DNA of 38,638 nucleotides from CBDUMN01 sp965368335 (GTDB lineage Bacteria > Pseudomonadota > Alphaproteobacteria > Rhodospirillales > JAPHRK01), in the NCBI GenBank assembly GCA_965368335.1, contig CBDUMN010000027.1, forward strand, positions 1 to 38,638, given 5' to 3'. Shown here in pieces: positions 1 through 7,972 of the stretch. How positions within the stretch are numbered: position 1 is the first letter of the stretch; every line of letters starts with the position of its first letter. The notes under the pieces are model-generated. The model had not been told where the DNA came from. It saw only the letters and a list, made by a program, of their open reading frames with translations, and made no database searches. Position numbers and translations under genes: made by a program.

Positions 1-798
1 CCGCTGTTTAATAACGATGGCAAGGTCATTGGGGTCAACACCATGATCTATTCGCCCTCAGGCGGCAGCGTGGGCATCGGTTTTTCCGTGCCGAGCGCCG
101 TGGCGAAGCCGGTGATCGCTCAGTTGATCGATGGCGGCAAGGTGCGGCGCGGTTGGCTTGGCGTACGTATTCAGACGGTGACCGAGGAAATCGCCGAAAG
201 CCTCGATCTTGATAAGCCTATCGGCGCGTTGGTGGCTTCGGTTTCCGAAGGCAGCCCGGCTGAAAAAGGCGGCATTAAACCGCGCGATGTCGTGCTCGAG
301 TTTGCGGGCCGCGAAGTTACCGAAATGCGCAAACTGCCGCGGATCGTCGCCGAAACGCCCATTGACAAAGCGGTTGACGTGGTTGTTTGGCGTGACGGCA
401 AAAAGAAGGTGGTTCAAGTCACCGTCGGCGAGTTAAGGGAAGAGAAGGTCGCCGCCAGAGAATCAGACGGTCGTTCCGATAAAGATGCCGTGCGGATGGT
501 TGAAGAGCTTGGCCTCGGTCTGTCGTCCATTACCCCCGAACTGGCTCAACGCTTCGAGCTTGCCGAAGATGTCAAAGGCGTTATCGTCACCAAGGTCAGT
601 CCCGACAGTGCGGCCGCCGAAAAAGGCATTCACGTTGGCGATCTGGTGGTCGAAGTGGGTCAGGAAGAGGTCGAAACCCCCGGTCAGGTGGCCGAAAAGG
701 TCGCCAAGGCCCAGGAAGCCAAACGCAAGACCGTGCTCTTGCTGGTCGAAGGGCAGGGTGGCCTGAGGTTCGTGGCCCTCCGGCTCGGTTCAAAATAG
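1..798 (+). CDS. DegP/HtrA-family periplasmic serine protease (3' part)
   Basis: The reading frame is open from the first base. The first residues (P-L-F-N, then D-G-K-V-I-G-V-N) match the segment that directly follows the catalytic G-N-S-G-G motif of HtrA proteases, so the active-site serine lies only a few codons before the window. What remains (265 residues) is the end of the protease domain and two PDZ domains. PDZ1 begins around residue 45 with the family-typical R-G-W-L-G-V and has the G-A-L-V-A-S-V carboxylate-binding type strand. PDZ2 spans about residues 165-262. Known role: ATP-independent protease/chaperone for misfolded envelope proteins. The gene stands alone in what is visible and is followed by a terminator hairpin. 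Which paralogue (DegP, DegQ, MucD) cannot be decided from this fragment. Confidence 0.9.
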   Translation, partial: PLFNNDGKVIGVNTMIYSPSGGSVGIGFSVPSAVAKPVIAQLIDGGKVRRGWLGVRIQTVTEEIAESLDLDKPIGALVASVSEGSPAEKGGIKPRDVVLEFAGREVTEMRKLPRIVAETPIDKAVDVVVWRDGKKKVVQVTVGELREEKVAARESDGRSDKDAVRMVEELGLGLSSITPELAQRFELAEDVKGVIVTKVSPDSAAAEKGIHVGDLVVEVGQEEVETPGQVAEKVAKAQEAKRKTVLLLVEGQGGLRFVALRLGSK

Positions 799-828
799 TT
801 CCGAACCGACCCTTAACAGGTTGAAGAA

Positions 829-860
829 AAACGGTGGTCTTCGGGCCGCCGTTTCTTTTG
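829..860 (+). terminator. Intrinsic terminator after the HtrA-like gene
   Basis: A GC-rich stem (AACGGTGG at 830-837 with CCGCCGTT at 846-853, one G-U pair) is followed by TCTTTTG. It sits 31 bases after the stop codon. Confidence 0.6.
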
Positions 861-983
861 TTGTTGATAAAAACCTAAATTGTTCGGCGACCCTCGTATC
901 CATACTGGAAAAAGGGACTCAACACCGCTAGAACAGTTGTGCCCTTTTTGGGTGGACGAGAGAAATTCAGGGGGAACGCCAAA

Positions 984-2351
984 ATGAGCGACACCATCAA
1001 ATACCTCCTCGGCGAAGATCAGATGCCAAAATCTTGGTACAACATCGCTGCGGACCTACCCGAACCCATGGCCCCGCCGCTGAACCCGGGGACCGGACAA
1101 CCGCTTGGTCCGGAAGACCTTGCTCCGTTGTTCCCCATGCAGTTGATCATGCAGGAAGTCAGCCAGGAGCGGGAAATTGAAATTCCCGAGCCGGTCCGCG
1201 AAGTCTACAAACAGTGGCGTCCTTCGCCGTTGTTCCGCGCACGGCGTCTTGAGAAGGCTTTGGATACGCCTGCCAAGATTTACTACAAATACGAAGGCGT
1301 CAGCCCGGCCGGTTCGCACAAACCCAACACCGCCATCGCCCAGGCCTTCTATAACAAGGAAGAAGGCGTTAAGAAGCTGACCACCGAAACCGGCGCCGGT
1401 CAGTGGGGCTCTTCGATTTCCTTCGCCGGGCAGATCTTCGGCCTCGAAGTCGATGTCTACATGGTCAAGGTCTCCTACGAGCAGAAGCCCTATCGCCGGG
1501 CGCTGATGGAAACCTATGGCGCGCGTTGCGTCCCGAGCCCGTCGACCGAAACGGCTTCCGGCCGTGCGGTGCTGGAAAAAGATCCCGGCAGCCGCGGCAG
1601 TCTCGGCATCGCCATTTCCGAGGCTGTCGAAATGGCCGCTCAGCGTGACGACACCAAATATTCGCTGGGTTCGGTTCTTTCCCATGTGTTGCTGCATCAG
1701 TCGATCATTGGGGAAGAGGCCATTGCTCAGTTCGACCTGGCGGGCGACTATCCCGATATCGTCGTCGGCTGTGCGGGCGGTGGCTCCAACCTGGCGGGCA
1801 TTGCCTTCCCGTTCCTGGGCCGCAAGCTCCAAGGCAAGGAAGACGTCCGCGTCGTCGCCGTCGAACCGGCAGCCTGCCCGACCCTGACCCGCGGCGCCTA
1901 CGCTTACGATTTCGGCGACAACCAGCACCTGACCCCGCTGGTCAAGATGCACACGCTGGGCAACGCCTTCATGCCGCCGGGGTTCCATGCCGGTGGTCTG
2001 CGCTATCACGGCATGGCCCCGCTGGTCAGCCATGTGAAGGAACTGGGCCTGATGGAAGCGGTCGCCTACCAGCAGACCGAATGCTTCAAAGCCGCCGTCG
2101 ATTTCGCCCGCGCCGAAGGCATCGTGCCCGCGCCGGAATCGAGCCATGCGGTTAAGGGCGCCATCGTCGAGGCGCTGAAGTGCAAGGAAGCCGGAGAGAG
2201 CAAGACCATCCTGTTCAATCTCTCGGGCCACGGCCACTTCGACATGCAGGCCTACACCGATTACTTCGCCGGTAAGCTCGAAGACCTGGACTACGACGAA
2301 GCCGAACTCCAGGCCTCACTCGCGGCCCTGCCCGAGGTCGCGGCTGAGTAG
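984..2351 (+). CDS. trpB: TrpB2-type tryptophan synthase beta-like PLP enzyme
   Basis: Encodes 455 residues. The start is the ATG preceded by AGGGGG at 969-974; a start 45 bases upstream is possible but has no ribosome site. A PLP-lysine motif S-H-K-P-N-T is present (Lys113) and a glycine-rich phosphate loop C-A-G-G-G-S-N-L-A-G lies about 260-270. The long N-terminal extension, the K-W/Q-R-P-S-P-L motif and the overall length match the TrpB2 (TrpB-like, TIGR01415) group rather than the roughly 400-residue TrpB1 that pairs with TrpA. Known chemistry: condensation of indole with serine to tryptophan, PLP-dependent. No trpA or other trp gene is beside it, so it may act alone or as an indole-salvage enzyme. 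Confident on family, less so on physiological role. Confidence 0.9.
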   Translation: MSDTIKYLLGEDQMPKSWYNIAADLPEPMAPPLNPGTGQPLGPEDLAPLFPMQLIMQEVSQEREIEIPEPVREVYKQWRPSPLFRARRLEKALDTPAKIYYKYEGVSPAGSHKPNTAIAQAFYNKEEGVKKLTTETGAGQWGSSISFAGQIFGLEVDVYMVKVSYEQKPYRRALMETYGARCVPSPSTETASGRAVLEKDPGSRGSLGIAISEAVEMAAQRDDTKYSLGSVLSHVLLHQSIIGEEAIAQFDLAGDYPDIVVGCAGGGSNLAGIAFPFLGRKLQGKEDVRVVAVEPAACPTLTRGAYAYDFGDNQHLTPLVKMHTLGNAFMPPGFHAGGLRYHGMAPLVSHVKELGLMEAVAYQQTECFKAAVDFARAEGIVPAPESSHAVKGAIVEALKCKEAGESKTILFNLSGHGHFDMQAYTDYFAGKLEDLDYDEAELQASLAALPEVAAE

Positions 2352-2374
2352 GTCGTAGGGACTATAAAAAACGG

Positions 2375-2408
2375 AAAGGGCGCTTCCGCTGGGGAGCGCC
2401 CTTTTTAT
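2375..2408. terminator. Bidirectional intrinsic terminator
   Basis: A 10-bp perfect stem, AAAGGGCGCT (2375-2384) with AGCGCCCTTT (2395-2404), has A's on one side and T's on the other. It lies between two convergent genes and can serve both. Confidence 0.75.
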
Positions 2409-2419
2409 TGCCGTTGTTC

Positions 2420-3547
2420 TTACATCCGCTTCATCACGACGCTGCCGACTGAGTATCCCGCGCCGAAGGAGCAGAGGACGCCGATGGCGTCTTTTTGCAT
2501 GTCTTGATGGTAGTTGTGGAAGGCGATGACCGATCCGGCGGAGCTGGTGTTGGCGTATTCGTCGAGAATGACCGGGGCTTCCTCGCGGGTCGCCGTACGG
2601 CCGAGCACCTTTTTGGCGATCAGTTCGTTCATCCCCAGGTTGGCCTGATGAAGCCAGAAGCGGCGTACGTCGTCGACCGGGACGGAGAGGGCTTCAAGGT
2701 GTTCCGAGATCATCTGGGCCACCGTGGGCACCACTTCCTTAAATACCTTGCGGCCGTTTTGAACGAAAAGCTTGTCGCGCGCGCCGATGCCGGATTCGTC
2801 GCCCCGGTTGAGGAAGCCGAAGTTGTTGCGGATGTTGTTGGAATAGACGGTCTTGAGTTTGGTGCCCAAGATTTCCCAGGCGTCGCTTGCCGTGCAGGTT
2901 TCTTTGTTTTCAACCACCGCCGCCGTGCAAGCGTCGCCGAAGATAAAATGACAGTCCCGGTCCTGCCAGGCCAGGTGACCCGAACAAATCTCAGGATTGA
3001 CCACCAGCACGGCTTGGGCCGAGCCAGCCTTGATCGCGTCGGAGGCCTGTTGGATGCCGAAGGTGGCCGACGAACAGGCGACGTTCATATCGTAGGCGAA
3101 GCCTTCGATGCCGAGTGCATCCTGCACCTCAATCGCGACGGCCGGATAGGGGCGCTGGAGGTTTGAACAACTGACGATCACGCCGTCGATGTCCTGGGCG
3201 GTCTTGCCTGCGCGCTCCATGGCTTCCTTGGCGGCGGCGACCGATATTTCGCACTGGATCGACTGTTCGTCGTTGGGGCGCTCGGGAATAATCGGCGCGA
3301 GACGTTTGGGGTCGAGAACGCCTTCCTTGTTCATCACATAGCGGCTTTCAATGCCCGAGGCTTTGAAGATGAACCCGGTGCTCGATTTTTCAAGCGGGGC
3401 GACGTCGCCCGCTTCGATGGCGTCTTTGTTCTCTTCGTTGAACAAGTCCACATAGGCGTTGAACGACTGAACCAGTTCTTCGTTTGAAATGCTTTCTTCA
3501 GGTGTGTAAAGGCCGGTGCCGCTGATCACCGCGGTGGCTGTCGACAT
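2420..3547 (-). CDS. Beta-ketoacyl-ACP synthase III (FabH-like) family enzyme
   Basis: 375 residues from the ATG at 3547, which has AAGGGG about 10 bases upstream; a longer start at 3583 lacks such a site. It has the thiolase-fold KAS III catalytic triad: Cys158 in N-V-A-C-S-S-A-T-F-G, His300 in W-L-H-Q-A-N-L-G-M-N and Asn333 in E-Y-A-N-T-S-S-A-G-S. Known family role: decarboxylative Claisen condensation that primes fatty acid or specialised acyl chains. It is about 45-50 residues longer than housekeeping FabH (roughly 320-330), with the extra material mostly in the N-terminal 100 residues, and there are no fab or plsX neighbours. It is therefore probably a specialised paralogue rather than the main FabH. 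Substrate is unknown. Confidence 0.85.
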   Translation of the reverse strand: MSTATAVISGTGLYTPEESISNEELVQSFNAYVDLFNEENKDAIEAGDVAPLEKSSTGFIFKASGIESRYVMNKEGVLDPKRLAPIIPERPNDEQSIQCEISVAAAKEAMERAGKTAQDIDGVIVSCSNLQRPYPAVAIEVQDALGIEGFAYDMNVACSSATFGIQQASDAIKAGSAQAVLVVNPEICSGHLAWQDRDCHFIFGDACTAAVVENKETCTASDAWEILGTKLKTVYSNNIRNNFGFLNRGDESGIGARDKLFVQNGRKVFKEVVPTVAQMISEHLEALSVPVDDVRRFWLHQANLGMNELIAKKVLGRTATREEAPVILDEYANTSSAGSVIAFHNYHQDMQKDAIGVLCSFGAGYSVGSVVMKRM

Positions 3548-3643
3548 GGTTTTCTTGCCCCTTATTCGATCTCGATCTTGCAATGATGCTTACACCAAAA
3601 TGAAGGTTTGGAGAAGGGGGGAGAGGTTTCGTGGAATCGACCG

Positions 3644-3672
3644 TTGCGCTGTCGGGGTCAACATCGTACAAG
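3644..3672 (+). promoter_or_regulatory. Candidate sigma70 promoter for the DUF1015 gene
   Basis: TTGCGC (3644-3649), a 17-base spacer and TACAAG (3667-3672) lie 46 bases before the start codon, in the divergent gap shared with the KAS III gene. Confidence 0.4.
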
Positions 3673-3717
3673 CGACGTAACGTAATCCTCGGTTTCATGA
3701 AAATTAGGGAGAAAGCC

Positions 3718-4974
3718 GTGTCCGCAGCACCCCAACCGTATAAAGGCTTGGTTCGTCCGTTCAGAGGATTGCGTCCGGCTCCCGACAAGGCCTCCGATGT
3801 GGCCGCTCCGCCATACGACGTGCTCAACTCGGCCGAAGCCCGCGAACGGGCGGCCGGAAAGCCGCTTTCCTTCCTCCATATTTCCAAGGCCGAGATCGAC
3901 CTGCCGGAAGGAACCGACCCCATGGCCTCCGAGGTCTACGCCAAGGCCGCCGAGAACCTCAACAAGATGGTGAACGATGGCGTGCTGATTCGCGATGAGG
4001 CCCCTTGTTATTATGCCTACCGAATTAAAATGGGCGACCATATTCAGACCGGCGCGGTGGTTGGCGCTTCGGTTGCCGCTTATGACACCAACGATATTCG
4101 AAAGCATGAGTTCACCCGGCCCGACAAAGAGGATGACCGGGTCCGCCAGATCGAGGCGGTTGACGCCCAGACCGGGCCGGTCCTGCTGACCCACCGTCCC
4201 CATGACGATATAAAAGAAGCGCTTGCCAAGGTGAGTGAGGCCGCGCCGACTTATGATGTGACGGCGGACGATGGTATCCAACATACCCTATGGGTGATTG
4301 AGGATACCCTGACGCTCAATATCCTGACCGCATCGTTTGAAAGCCTGGGGGCGCTTTACATCGCCGATGGACATCACCGCTCGGCTTCGGCCTCGCGGGT
4401 CGCCGCCGCCCGGCGTGATGGTGCGGCTAGCGACATCGCCGAATATTTCCTCGCCGTGGCTTTCGCCACCGATGAAATGCAGGTGCTCGATTACAATCGG
4501 GTGGTGACCGATCTGAACGGCCGAACGCCCGAAGATTTCCTAGATGAAATCAAACAACGCTTTCATCTGGTCAAGGCTTCCCAAGCCGCCAAGCCGACCG
4601 AAGCCCATACCTACGGCATGTATCTGGAAGGCCAGTGGTACATGCTGGCGCCGAAGGAAGACTTGCCGGGCGAGGATCAGCCGGTCGAGCGGTTGGACGT
4701 GAGCTTAATCCACGACCGCCTGATCGAGCCCATCCTCGGTATTTCCGATCCCAGGCGCGACAAGCGGATCGATTTCGTCGGCGGCATTCGCGGCATGAAG
4801 GAGCTTGAAAAGCGGGTGAACTCCGGCGAGATGGAAGTCGCTTTCGCCCTCTTCCCGACCCGGATGAAAGACCTGCTCGCCGTCGCCGATGCAGGCGAGG
4901 TCATGCCGCCCAAGTCCACCTGGTTCGAACCCAAACTAGCCGACGGCCTGGTATCCTACGCCCTGTGGGATTAG
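3718..4974 (+). CDS. DUF1015 family protein
   Basis: 418 residues from a GTG start at 3718, chosen because AGGGAG (3706-3711) is at ideal spacing. The upstream ATGs at 3631 and 3697 would add residues not typical of the family. The N-terminus (P-F-R-G-L-R-P then A-A-P-P-Y-D-V) and the central Y-I-A-D-G-H-H-R-S-A motif (about residues 213-222) are hallmarks of DUF1015 (COG4198). This is a conserved, widely distributed cytosolic family whose biochemical function is not established to my knowledge. No transmembrane segments or signal peptide are seen. It is divergent from the KAS III gene; downstream lies intergenic DNA with an extragenic repeat. Function is left open. Confidence 0.88.
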   Translation: MSAAPQPYKGLVRPFRGLRPAPDKASDVAAPPYDVLNSAEARERAAGKPLSFLHISKAEIDLPEGTDPMASEVYAKAAENLNKMVNDGVLIRDEAPCYYAYRIKMGDHIQTGAVVGASVAAYDTNDIRKHEFTRPDKEDDRVRQIEAVDAQTGPVLLTHRPHDDIKEALAKVSEAAPTYDVTADDGIQHTLWVIEDTLTLNILTASFESLGALYIADGHHRSASASRVAAARRDGAASDIAEYFLAVAFATDEMQVLDYNRVVTDLNGRTPEDFLDEIKQRFHLVKASQAAKPTEAHTYGMYLEGQWYMLAPKEDLPGEDQPVERLDVSLIHDRLIEPILGISDPRRDKRIDFVGGIRGMKELEKRVNSGEMEVAFALFPTRMKDLLAVADAGEVMPPKSTWFEPKLADGLVSYALWD

Positions 4975-4985
4975 GCGAGCTTAAA

Positions 4986-5078
4986 AACCGTCGCGCCTGC
5001 GAATGCGGGTGCCCACGACGTTGTTTCCGCGGCCCCGCTGTTTGAAGTCGTGGATGCCCGCCGTCGCGGGCATGACGA
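4986..5078. repeat. Extragenic palindromic repeat (REP-like)
   Basis: Two adjacent imperfect palindromes occur. One runs from CGTCGCGCC to GCCCACGACG (about 4989-5020). The second (about 5047-5077) has ATGCCCGC and GCGGGCAT arms around CGTC. The second matches the style of the GTCATGCCCGCG...GCGGGCATCCAC repeats common between genes in alphaproteobacteria. No coding sequence is seen here. Confidence 0.6.
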
Positions 5079-5096
5079 TAACAAATGGGGCGCTGG

Positions 5097-5225
5097 TTAT
5101 CTTTGGCGGGGCCGGGTAGTGGTGGCCGACATGGCTCGCATGGCGTCATTCATCGCCTGCATGGAAACAGCCACGGGAAACAGCCAGAGAAGCTGCTGAA
5201 AAGGCAGTGTGCTGCGTTTAAACAT
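5097..5225 (-). CDS. Candidate 42-residue small protein, amphipathic/hydrophobic
   Basis: A short open frame with a good ribosome site (AGGGAG, 8 bases before the ATG at 5225) and a TAA stop. The product begins M-F-K-R-S-T-L-P-F-Q-Q, followed by a hydrophobic run L-L-W-L-F-P-V-A-V-S-M and then a Met/Ala-rich segment, so it could associate with the membrane. It is the last of three small minus-strand genes downstream of serB. I recognise no family. The ribosome site and clean context favour it, but the length makes coding uncertain. Confidence 0.45.
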   Translation of the reverse strand: MFKRSTLPFQQLLWLFPVAVSMQAMNDAMRAMSATTTRPRQR

Positions 5226-5306
5226 TTTTGATACTCCCTGTGATTGTCTTTCTTAGTAGCGGCCGTCGGTTTTTTATTCTGTGACGGGCCGCACAGTGTC
5301 CTGACC

Positions 5307-5501
5307 CTAAGCCGGAGGGGACAAACTGGCGCGGTAGACCTTGAAACAGAGTTCGGCCGCGTCTTCATCGAGCGCCATATGCCGAATCCGGCTCGTCAGA
5401 AGCTTTTTGAAGTGGGCCGGGTCGTGATGGCGAAATTGACGGTTGTTGTGCAGCCAGCGGATCATCGATCTGGCGATAATGTCTTCACGAATATGGGTCA
5501 T
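5307..5501 (-). CDS. Small protein, paralogue of the 83-residue neighbour
   Basis: 64 residues. It aligns along most of its length with the product of 5533-5784: shared W-L-x-x-N, a P in the middle, L-x-x-S-R-x-R-x-x-A-L, then D-A, C and Y at the same spacing. Residues 8-55 look helical and basic. The start at 5501 has only a weak purine stretch upstream (GGAACGAAG), so translation may be coupled or weak. Its stop codon overlaps a short GTCCTGACCCTAAG motif that recurs elsewhere in the window. No known function; not secreted, no membrane segment. Confidence 0.6.
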   Translation of the reverse strand: MTHIREDIIARSMIRWLHNNRQFRHHDPAHFKKLLTSRIRHMALDEDAAELCFKVYRASLSPPA

Positions 5502-5532
5502 GGTCTTCGTTCCGAATTGATTGCGTTTCGTT

Positions 5533-5784
5533 TCAAGCGGCTAAAAAGCCAATAACGGTCTCTTCACGGGACTGGGCCAAAGATGAGGGAGTTGAGCCGT
5601 AAACACTGAACATTTGGTATTCGGCGAGGCAGTTTGAAGCATCGTAATCGGTCAACGCATGAAGCCTGAGACGTGATTCAAATAAAGTTTGGTAGCGCTC
5701 GGGATTGTTCTCCCAGAGGTCCTTGTTGTCGTTCAACCACTTGAGAACCTTTGCCAATACCCTCGCGTATCCATTGCCGTGCAT
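5533..5784 (-). CDS. Small protein, paralogue of the 64-residue neighbour
   Basis: 83 residues with a clear ribosome site (AGAGGG) before the ATG at 5784. The core (about residues 6-58) holds K-W-L-N-D-N, N-N-P-E-R-Y, E-S-R-L-R-L-H-A-L and D-A-S-N-C, matching the 64-residue neighbour position by position. The last 25 residues are Ser/Glu-rich and unique. It lies 31 bases upstream of the second copy on the same strand and 138 bases beyond the end of serB, so it probably has its own promoter. Predicted small helical cytosolic protein. The family is unknown to me. Confidence 0.65.
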   Translation of the reverse strand: MHGNGYARVLAKVLKWLNDNKDLWENNPERYQTLFESRLRLHALTDYDASNCLAEYQMFSVYGSTPSSLAQSREETVIGFLAA

Positions 5785-5898
5785 AGATATTTTCCCTCTT
5801 TCGGATGTCGTGAAAGGCCGATCTTTTCCCGATCGAGAGAAAGCATAATTGTTCTAAGTTATGATTTTTTGACAGTTTGGTGGAACTGGAAAGAAACT

Positions 5899-5914
5899 AG
5901 GGTCCTGACCCTAG
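5899..5914. repeat. Short palindromic motif AGGGTCCTGACCCTAG (copy at serB 3' end)
   Basis: AGGGTC and GACCCT are inverted around CT. The same core, with variations, occurs at 5297-5310 and 27828-27843, each time at or just after a stop codon. Confidence 0.5.
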
Positions 5915-5922
5915 GTCGGGCC

Positions 5923-6819
5923 CTAAGCTGCGAATTCATCTGACCGGTATCCCTGGGCGAAAAGCAGGGAAGTCAGGTCGTTGAATTCAATGCGATATTT
6001 GGCTTCTGCGGCAACCACCGGTTTGGCGTGGAAGGCGATGCCGAGACCGGCGGCCATGAGCATCGGGAGGTCGTTTGCCCCATCGCCCACCGCGCAGGTT
6101 TCGCCAAGGTCGATACTCCGTTCGGCGGAGAAGGTCTTGAGGCATTCGAGCTTGGTGTCTTTGTTGACGATGGGCTCGCCCACCGTGCCGGTAAGCTGGC
6201 CGTTGTCGATATTGAGGATGTTGCCCCGGTGGGTATGGAAGCCGCAAATCTCGGCGACCTTTTCGGTGAAATAGGTAAACCCGCCCGAAACCAGGGCGCA
6301 ATAAGCGCCGTGTCGCCGCATGGTCTGCACGAGCAGGCGCGCGCCGGGGGTCAACTGGGTATCGGCCATGGTTTCGGCCAGCATGGATTCGCTTAAGCCT
6401 TTAAGCAGCCCGACCCGTTCGACCAGAGCGCCGCGGAAACCGACCTCGCCGTTCATCGCGCGTTCGGTGATGCGGGCGACCTTGTCTTTGAGGCCCGCGT
6501 GGTCGGCCAGATCATCAAGGGTTTCGCCGACAACGATGGTGCTGTCCATATCGGCGATCAGTAATTTTTTACGTCGCTTTGCGGCTGGCTGGGCGATGAC
6601 GTCGATGGGCCAACCCTCAAGCCGTTGGCGCACCGCGGCGCGGGCCTCCATGGGCGGCAGTCCTTCAAAAGGGATATCCAGCGCGATATCTGCCTTGAGA
6701 ATTGCCGTTTCGCCCAAGCTCGCACCCAACTCGGCGAGCACGGTGCGCGCTTCGGCCTGCGCGCCGTCTTCCAGGTCGTGGCTGTCGTTGGGTGTTATGA
6801 GGGTCAGAACGTTTTCCAT
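5923..6819 (-). CDS. serB: Phosphoserine phosphatase SerB
   Basis: 298 residues from the ATG at 6819; the same frame stays open further upstream, but that stretch overlaps miaA antisense and is not family-like. HAD phosphatase motifs are complete: motif I D-M-D-S-T with Asp90 (nucleophile) and Asp92, motif II S-G-G-F, the conserved Lys in N-K-D-T-K and motif III G-D-G-A-N-D-L-P-M. The first 80 residues form the regulatory ACT-like N-terminal region usual in SerB. Known reaction: phosphoserine to serine, last step of serine synthesis. It is divergent from miaA with a 57-base gap and no obvious Shine-Dalgarno sequence, so the message may be leaderless or nearly so. Confidence 0.95.
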   Translation of the reverse strand: MENVLTLITPNDSHDLEDGAQAEARTVLAELGASLGETAILKADIALDIPFEGLPPMEARAAVRQRLEGWPIDVIAQPAAKRRKKLLIADMDSTIVVGETLDDLADHAGLKDKVARITERAMNGEVGFRGALVERVGLLKGLSESMLAETMADTQLTPGARLLVQTMRRHGAYCALVSGGFTYFTEKVAEICGFHTHRGNILNIDNGQLTGTVGEPIVNKDTKLECLKTFSAERSIDLGETCAVGDGANDLPMLMAAGLGIAFHAKPVVAAEAKYRIEFNDLTSLLFAQGYRSDEFAA

Positions 6820-6876
6820 CGTGCGGGCGGTATAGGACGGGACTCTTTTCTTGGCAAGTGTGCTATAGGTCGCCCC

Positions 6877-7830
6877 ATGAATAAGGAAGTTCGGAATAAC
6901 CTCATTGTCATCGGTGGGCCGACGGCCAGCGGCAAATCGGCCTGCGCGCTCGATGTGGCGGAAGAGTTCGACGGCGTAGTGATCAATGCGGACTCCATGC
7001 AGGTCTATGAGGTGTTGAACGTCATCACCGCACGGCCGAGCCAAGAGGACGAGGCGCGCGCGCCGCATCGGCTCTATGGCGTTTTGCCGCCGAGCGAAGC
7101 CTGTTCGGCAGGACGTTGGCAGGCCATGGCGGTTGCGGCGGTCAAGGAGACTTGGGCCGAGGGCAAGCTGCCCATCGTCTGCGGTGGCACGGGACTTTAT
7201 ATCCGTACGCTGATCGAAGGGATCGGGGCCTTCCCCGATATCCCTGAAGAAATTCGGCAAAAGGCCATGTCGCGGCTTGAGGAATTGGGCAACGAAGCCT
7301 TTCACGCCGAAGTCGCTGAGCGCGATCCGATGATTGCCGAACGCCTTCACCCTTCCGATTCTCAGCGGCTAATCCGCGCTTGGGAGATGTTTGAGGCGAC
7401 CGGGCAACCGCTTTCGCAATGGCAGGAAGAGGTCAAGCCCGAGCCGCCCTTGCCCGACCTCAACGCGGCGACGCTTCTCATCTTGCCCGACCGCGCCGAT
7501 CTCTATCCGGCCTGCGAAACCCGGTTCGACGCCATGCTCGATCAAGGGGCGCTCGATGAAATCCGCGCGCTGGAAGCGCTGAACCTGTCGCCCGACCTGC
7601 CCGCGATGAAGGCTCTCGGCGTGCCGGAAATGCTGTCCTACCTTCGCGGCGAAAAGACTCTGGACGAGGCGCGGGACTGGGCGAAAACCACGACCCGGCG
7701 GTTCGCCAAGCGGCAAATGACATGGTTCCGCAATCAGGTTGAACCGGATTTGCTGATATCTGCGCAATATTCGAAAAGGTTTATGGAAGAAATCTTTTCA
7801 TTTATTCGTCAGTTTTTGTTGACCCCCTAA
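6877..7830 (+). CDS. miaA: tRNA dimethylallyltransferase MiaA
   Basis: 317 residues. P-loop G-P-T-A-S-G-K-S at 14-21, followed by the family motif N-A-D-S-M-Q-V-Y, then C-G-G-T-G-L-Y-I-R and the R-R-F-A-K-R-Q-M-T-W-F-R-N motif near the C-terminus. Known role: adds the dimethylallyl group to A37 of tRNAs reading UNN codons. The ATG at 6877 is preferred over a much longer upstream extension that would overlap the serB start. No strong Shine-Dalgarno is visible (CGCCCC precedes the ATG). The ilvB promoter overlaps its stop codon. Confidence 0.95.
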   Translation: MNKEVRNNLIVIGGPTASGKSACALDVAEEFDGVVINADSMQVYEVLNVITARPSQEDEARAPHRLYGVLPPSEACSAGRWQAMAVAAVKETWAEGKLPIVCGGTGLYIRTLIEGIGAFPDIPEEIRQKAMSRLEELGNEAFHAEVAERDPMIAERLHPSDSQRLIRAWEMFEATGQPLSQWQEEVKPEPPLPDLNAATLLILPDRADLYPACETRFDAMLDQGALDEIRALEALNLSPDLPAMKALGVPEMLSYLRGEKTLDEARDWAKTTTRRFAKRQMTWFRNQVEPDLLISAQYSKRFMEEIFSFIRQFLLTP

Positions 7831-7847
7831 ACAAAGGGGGCTAGTGT
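7819..7847 (+). promoter_or_regulatory. Candidate sigma70 promoter for ilvB
   Basis: TTGACC (7819-7824), 17-base spacer, TAGTGT (7842-7847). It overlaps the end of miaA and would give a roughly 120-base leader before ilvB. A CCCCCT/AGGGGG inverted repeat (7823-7840) lies inside it. Confidence 0.5.
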
Positions 7848-7972
7848 GCGCGTCCTTCGATGCGGCCTTTTCCGCCCGGTTCCCATGGGTTAGCCCCTTT
7901 TGGAAGCCTTGATGGAGAGGCCGCTTGGTTTTGAAAAACGTAATTTCTCTTTCTTTTATCGTGGAGTAGAGC
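7848..7972 (+). promoter_or_regulatory. ilvB untranslated leader with stem-loops
   Basis: It contains a GCGG/CCGC stem around 7862-7875, and a TAGCCCCTTTT segment (about 7890-7901) able to pair with AAAGGGGGCTA at 7833-7843. No Ile/Leu/Val-rich leader peptide was found. Regulation by RNA structure is possible but unproven. Confidence 0.25.

Noticed and set aside
1056..2237. Long minus-strand frame opposite trpB
   Set aside because: Typical antisense shadow of a GC-rich gene; no domain content and no ribosome site.
5244..5555. 103-codon plus-strand frame opposite the tiny genes
   Set aside because: Antisense to the paralogous small genes, whose mutual similarity supports the minus strand.
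6625..6876. Upstream extension of miaA to 6625
   Set aside because: It lies antisense to serB, and family similarity begins only at the ATG at 6877.
6820..7350. Upstream extension of serB
   Set aside because: Antisense to miaA with no HAD-family content; the family-typical N-terminus starts at 6819.
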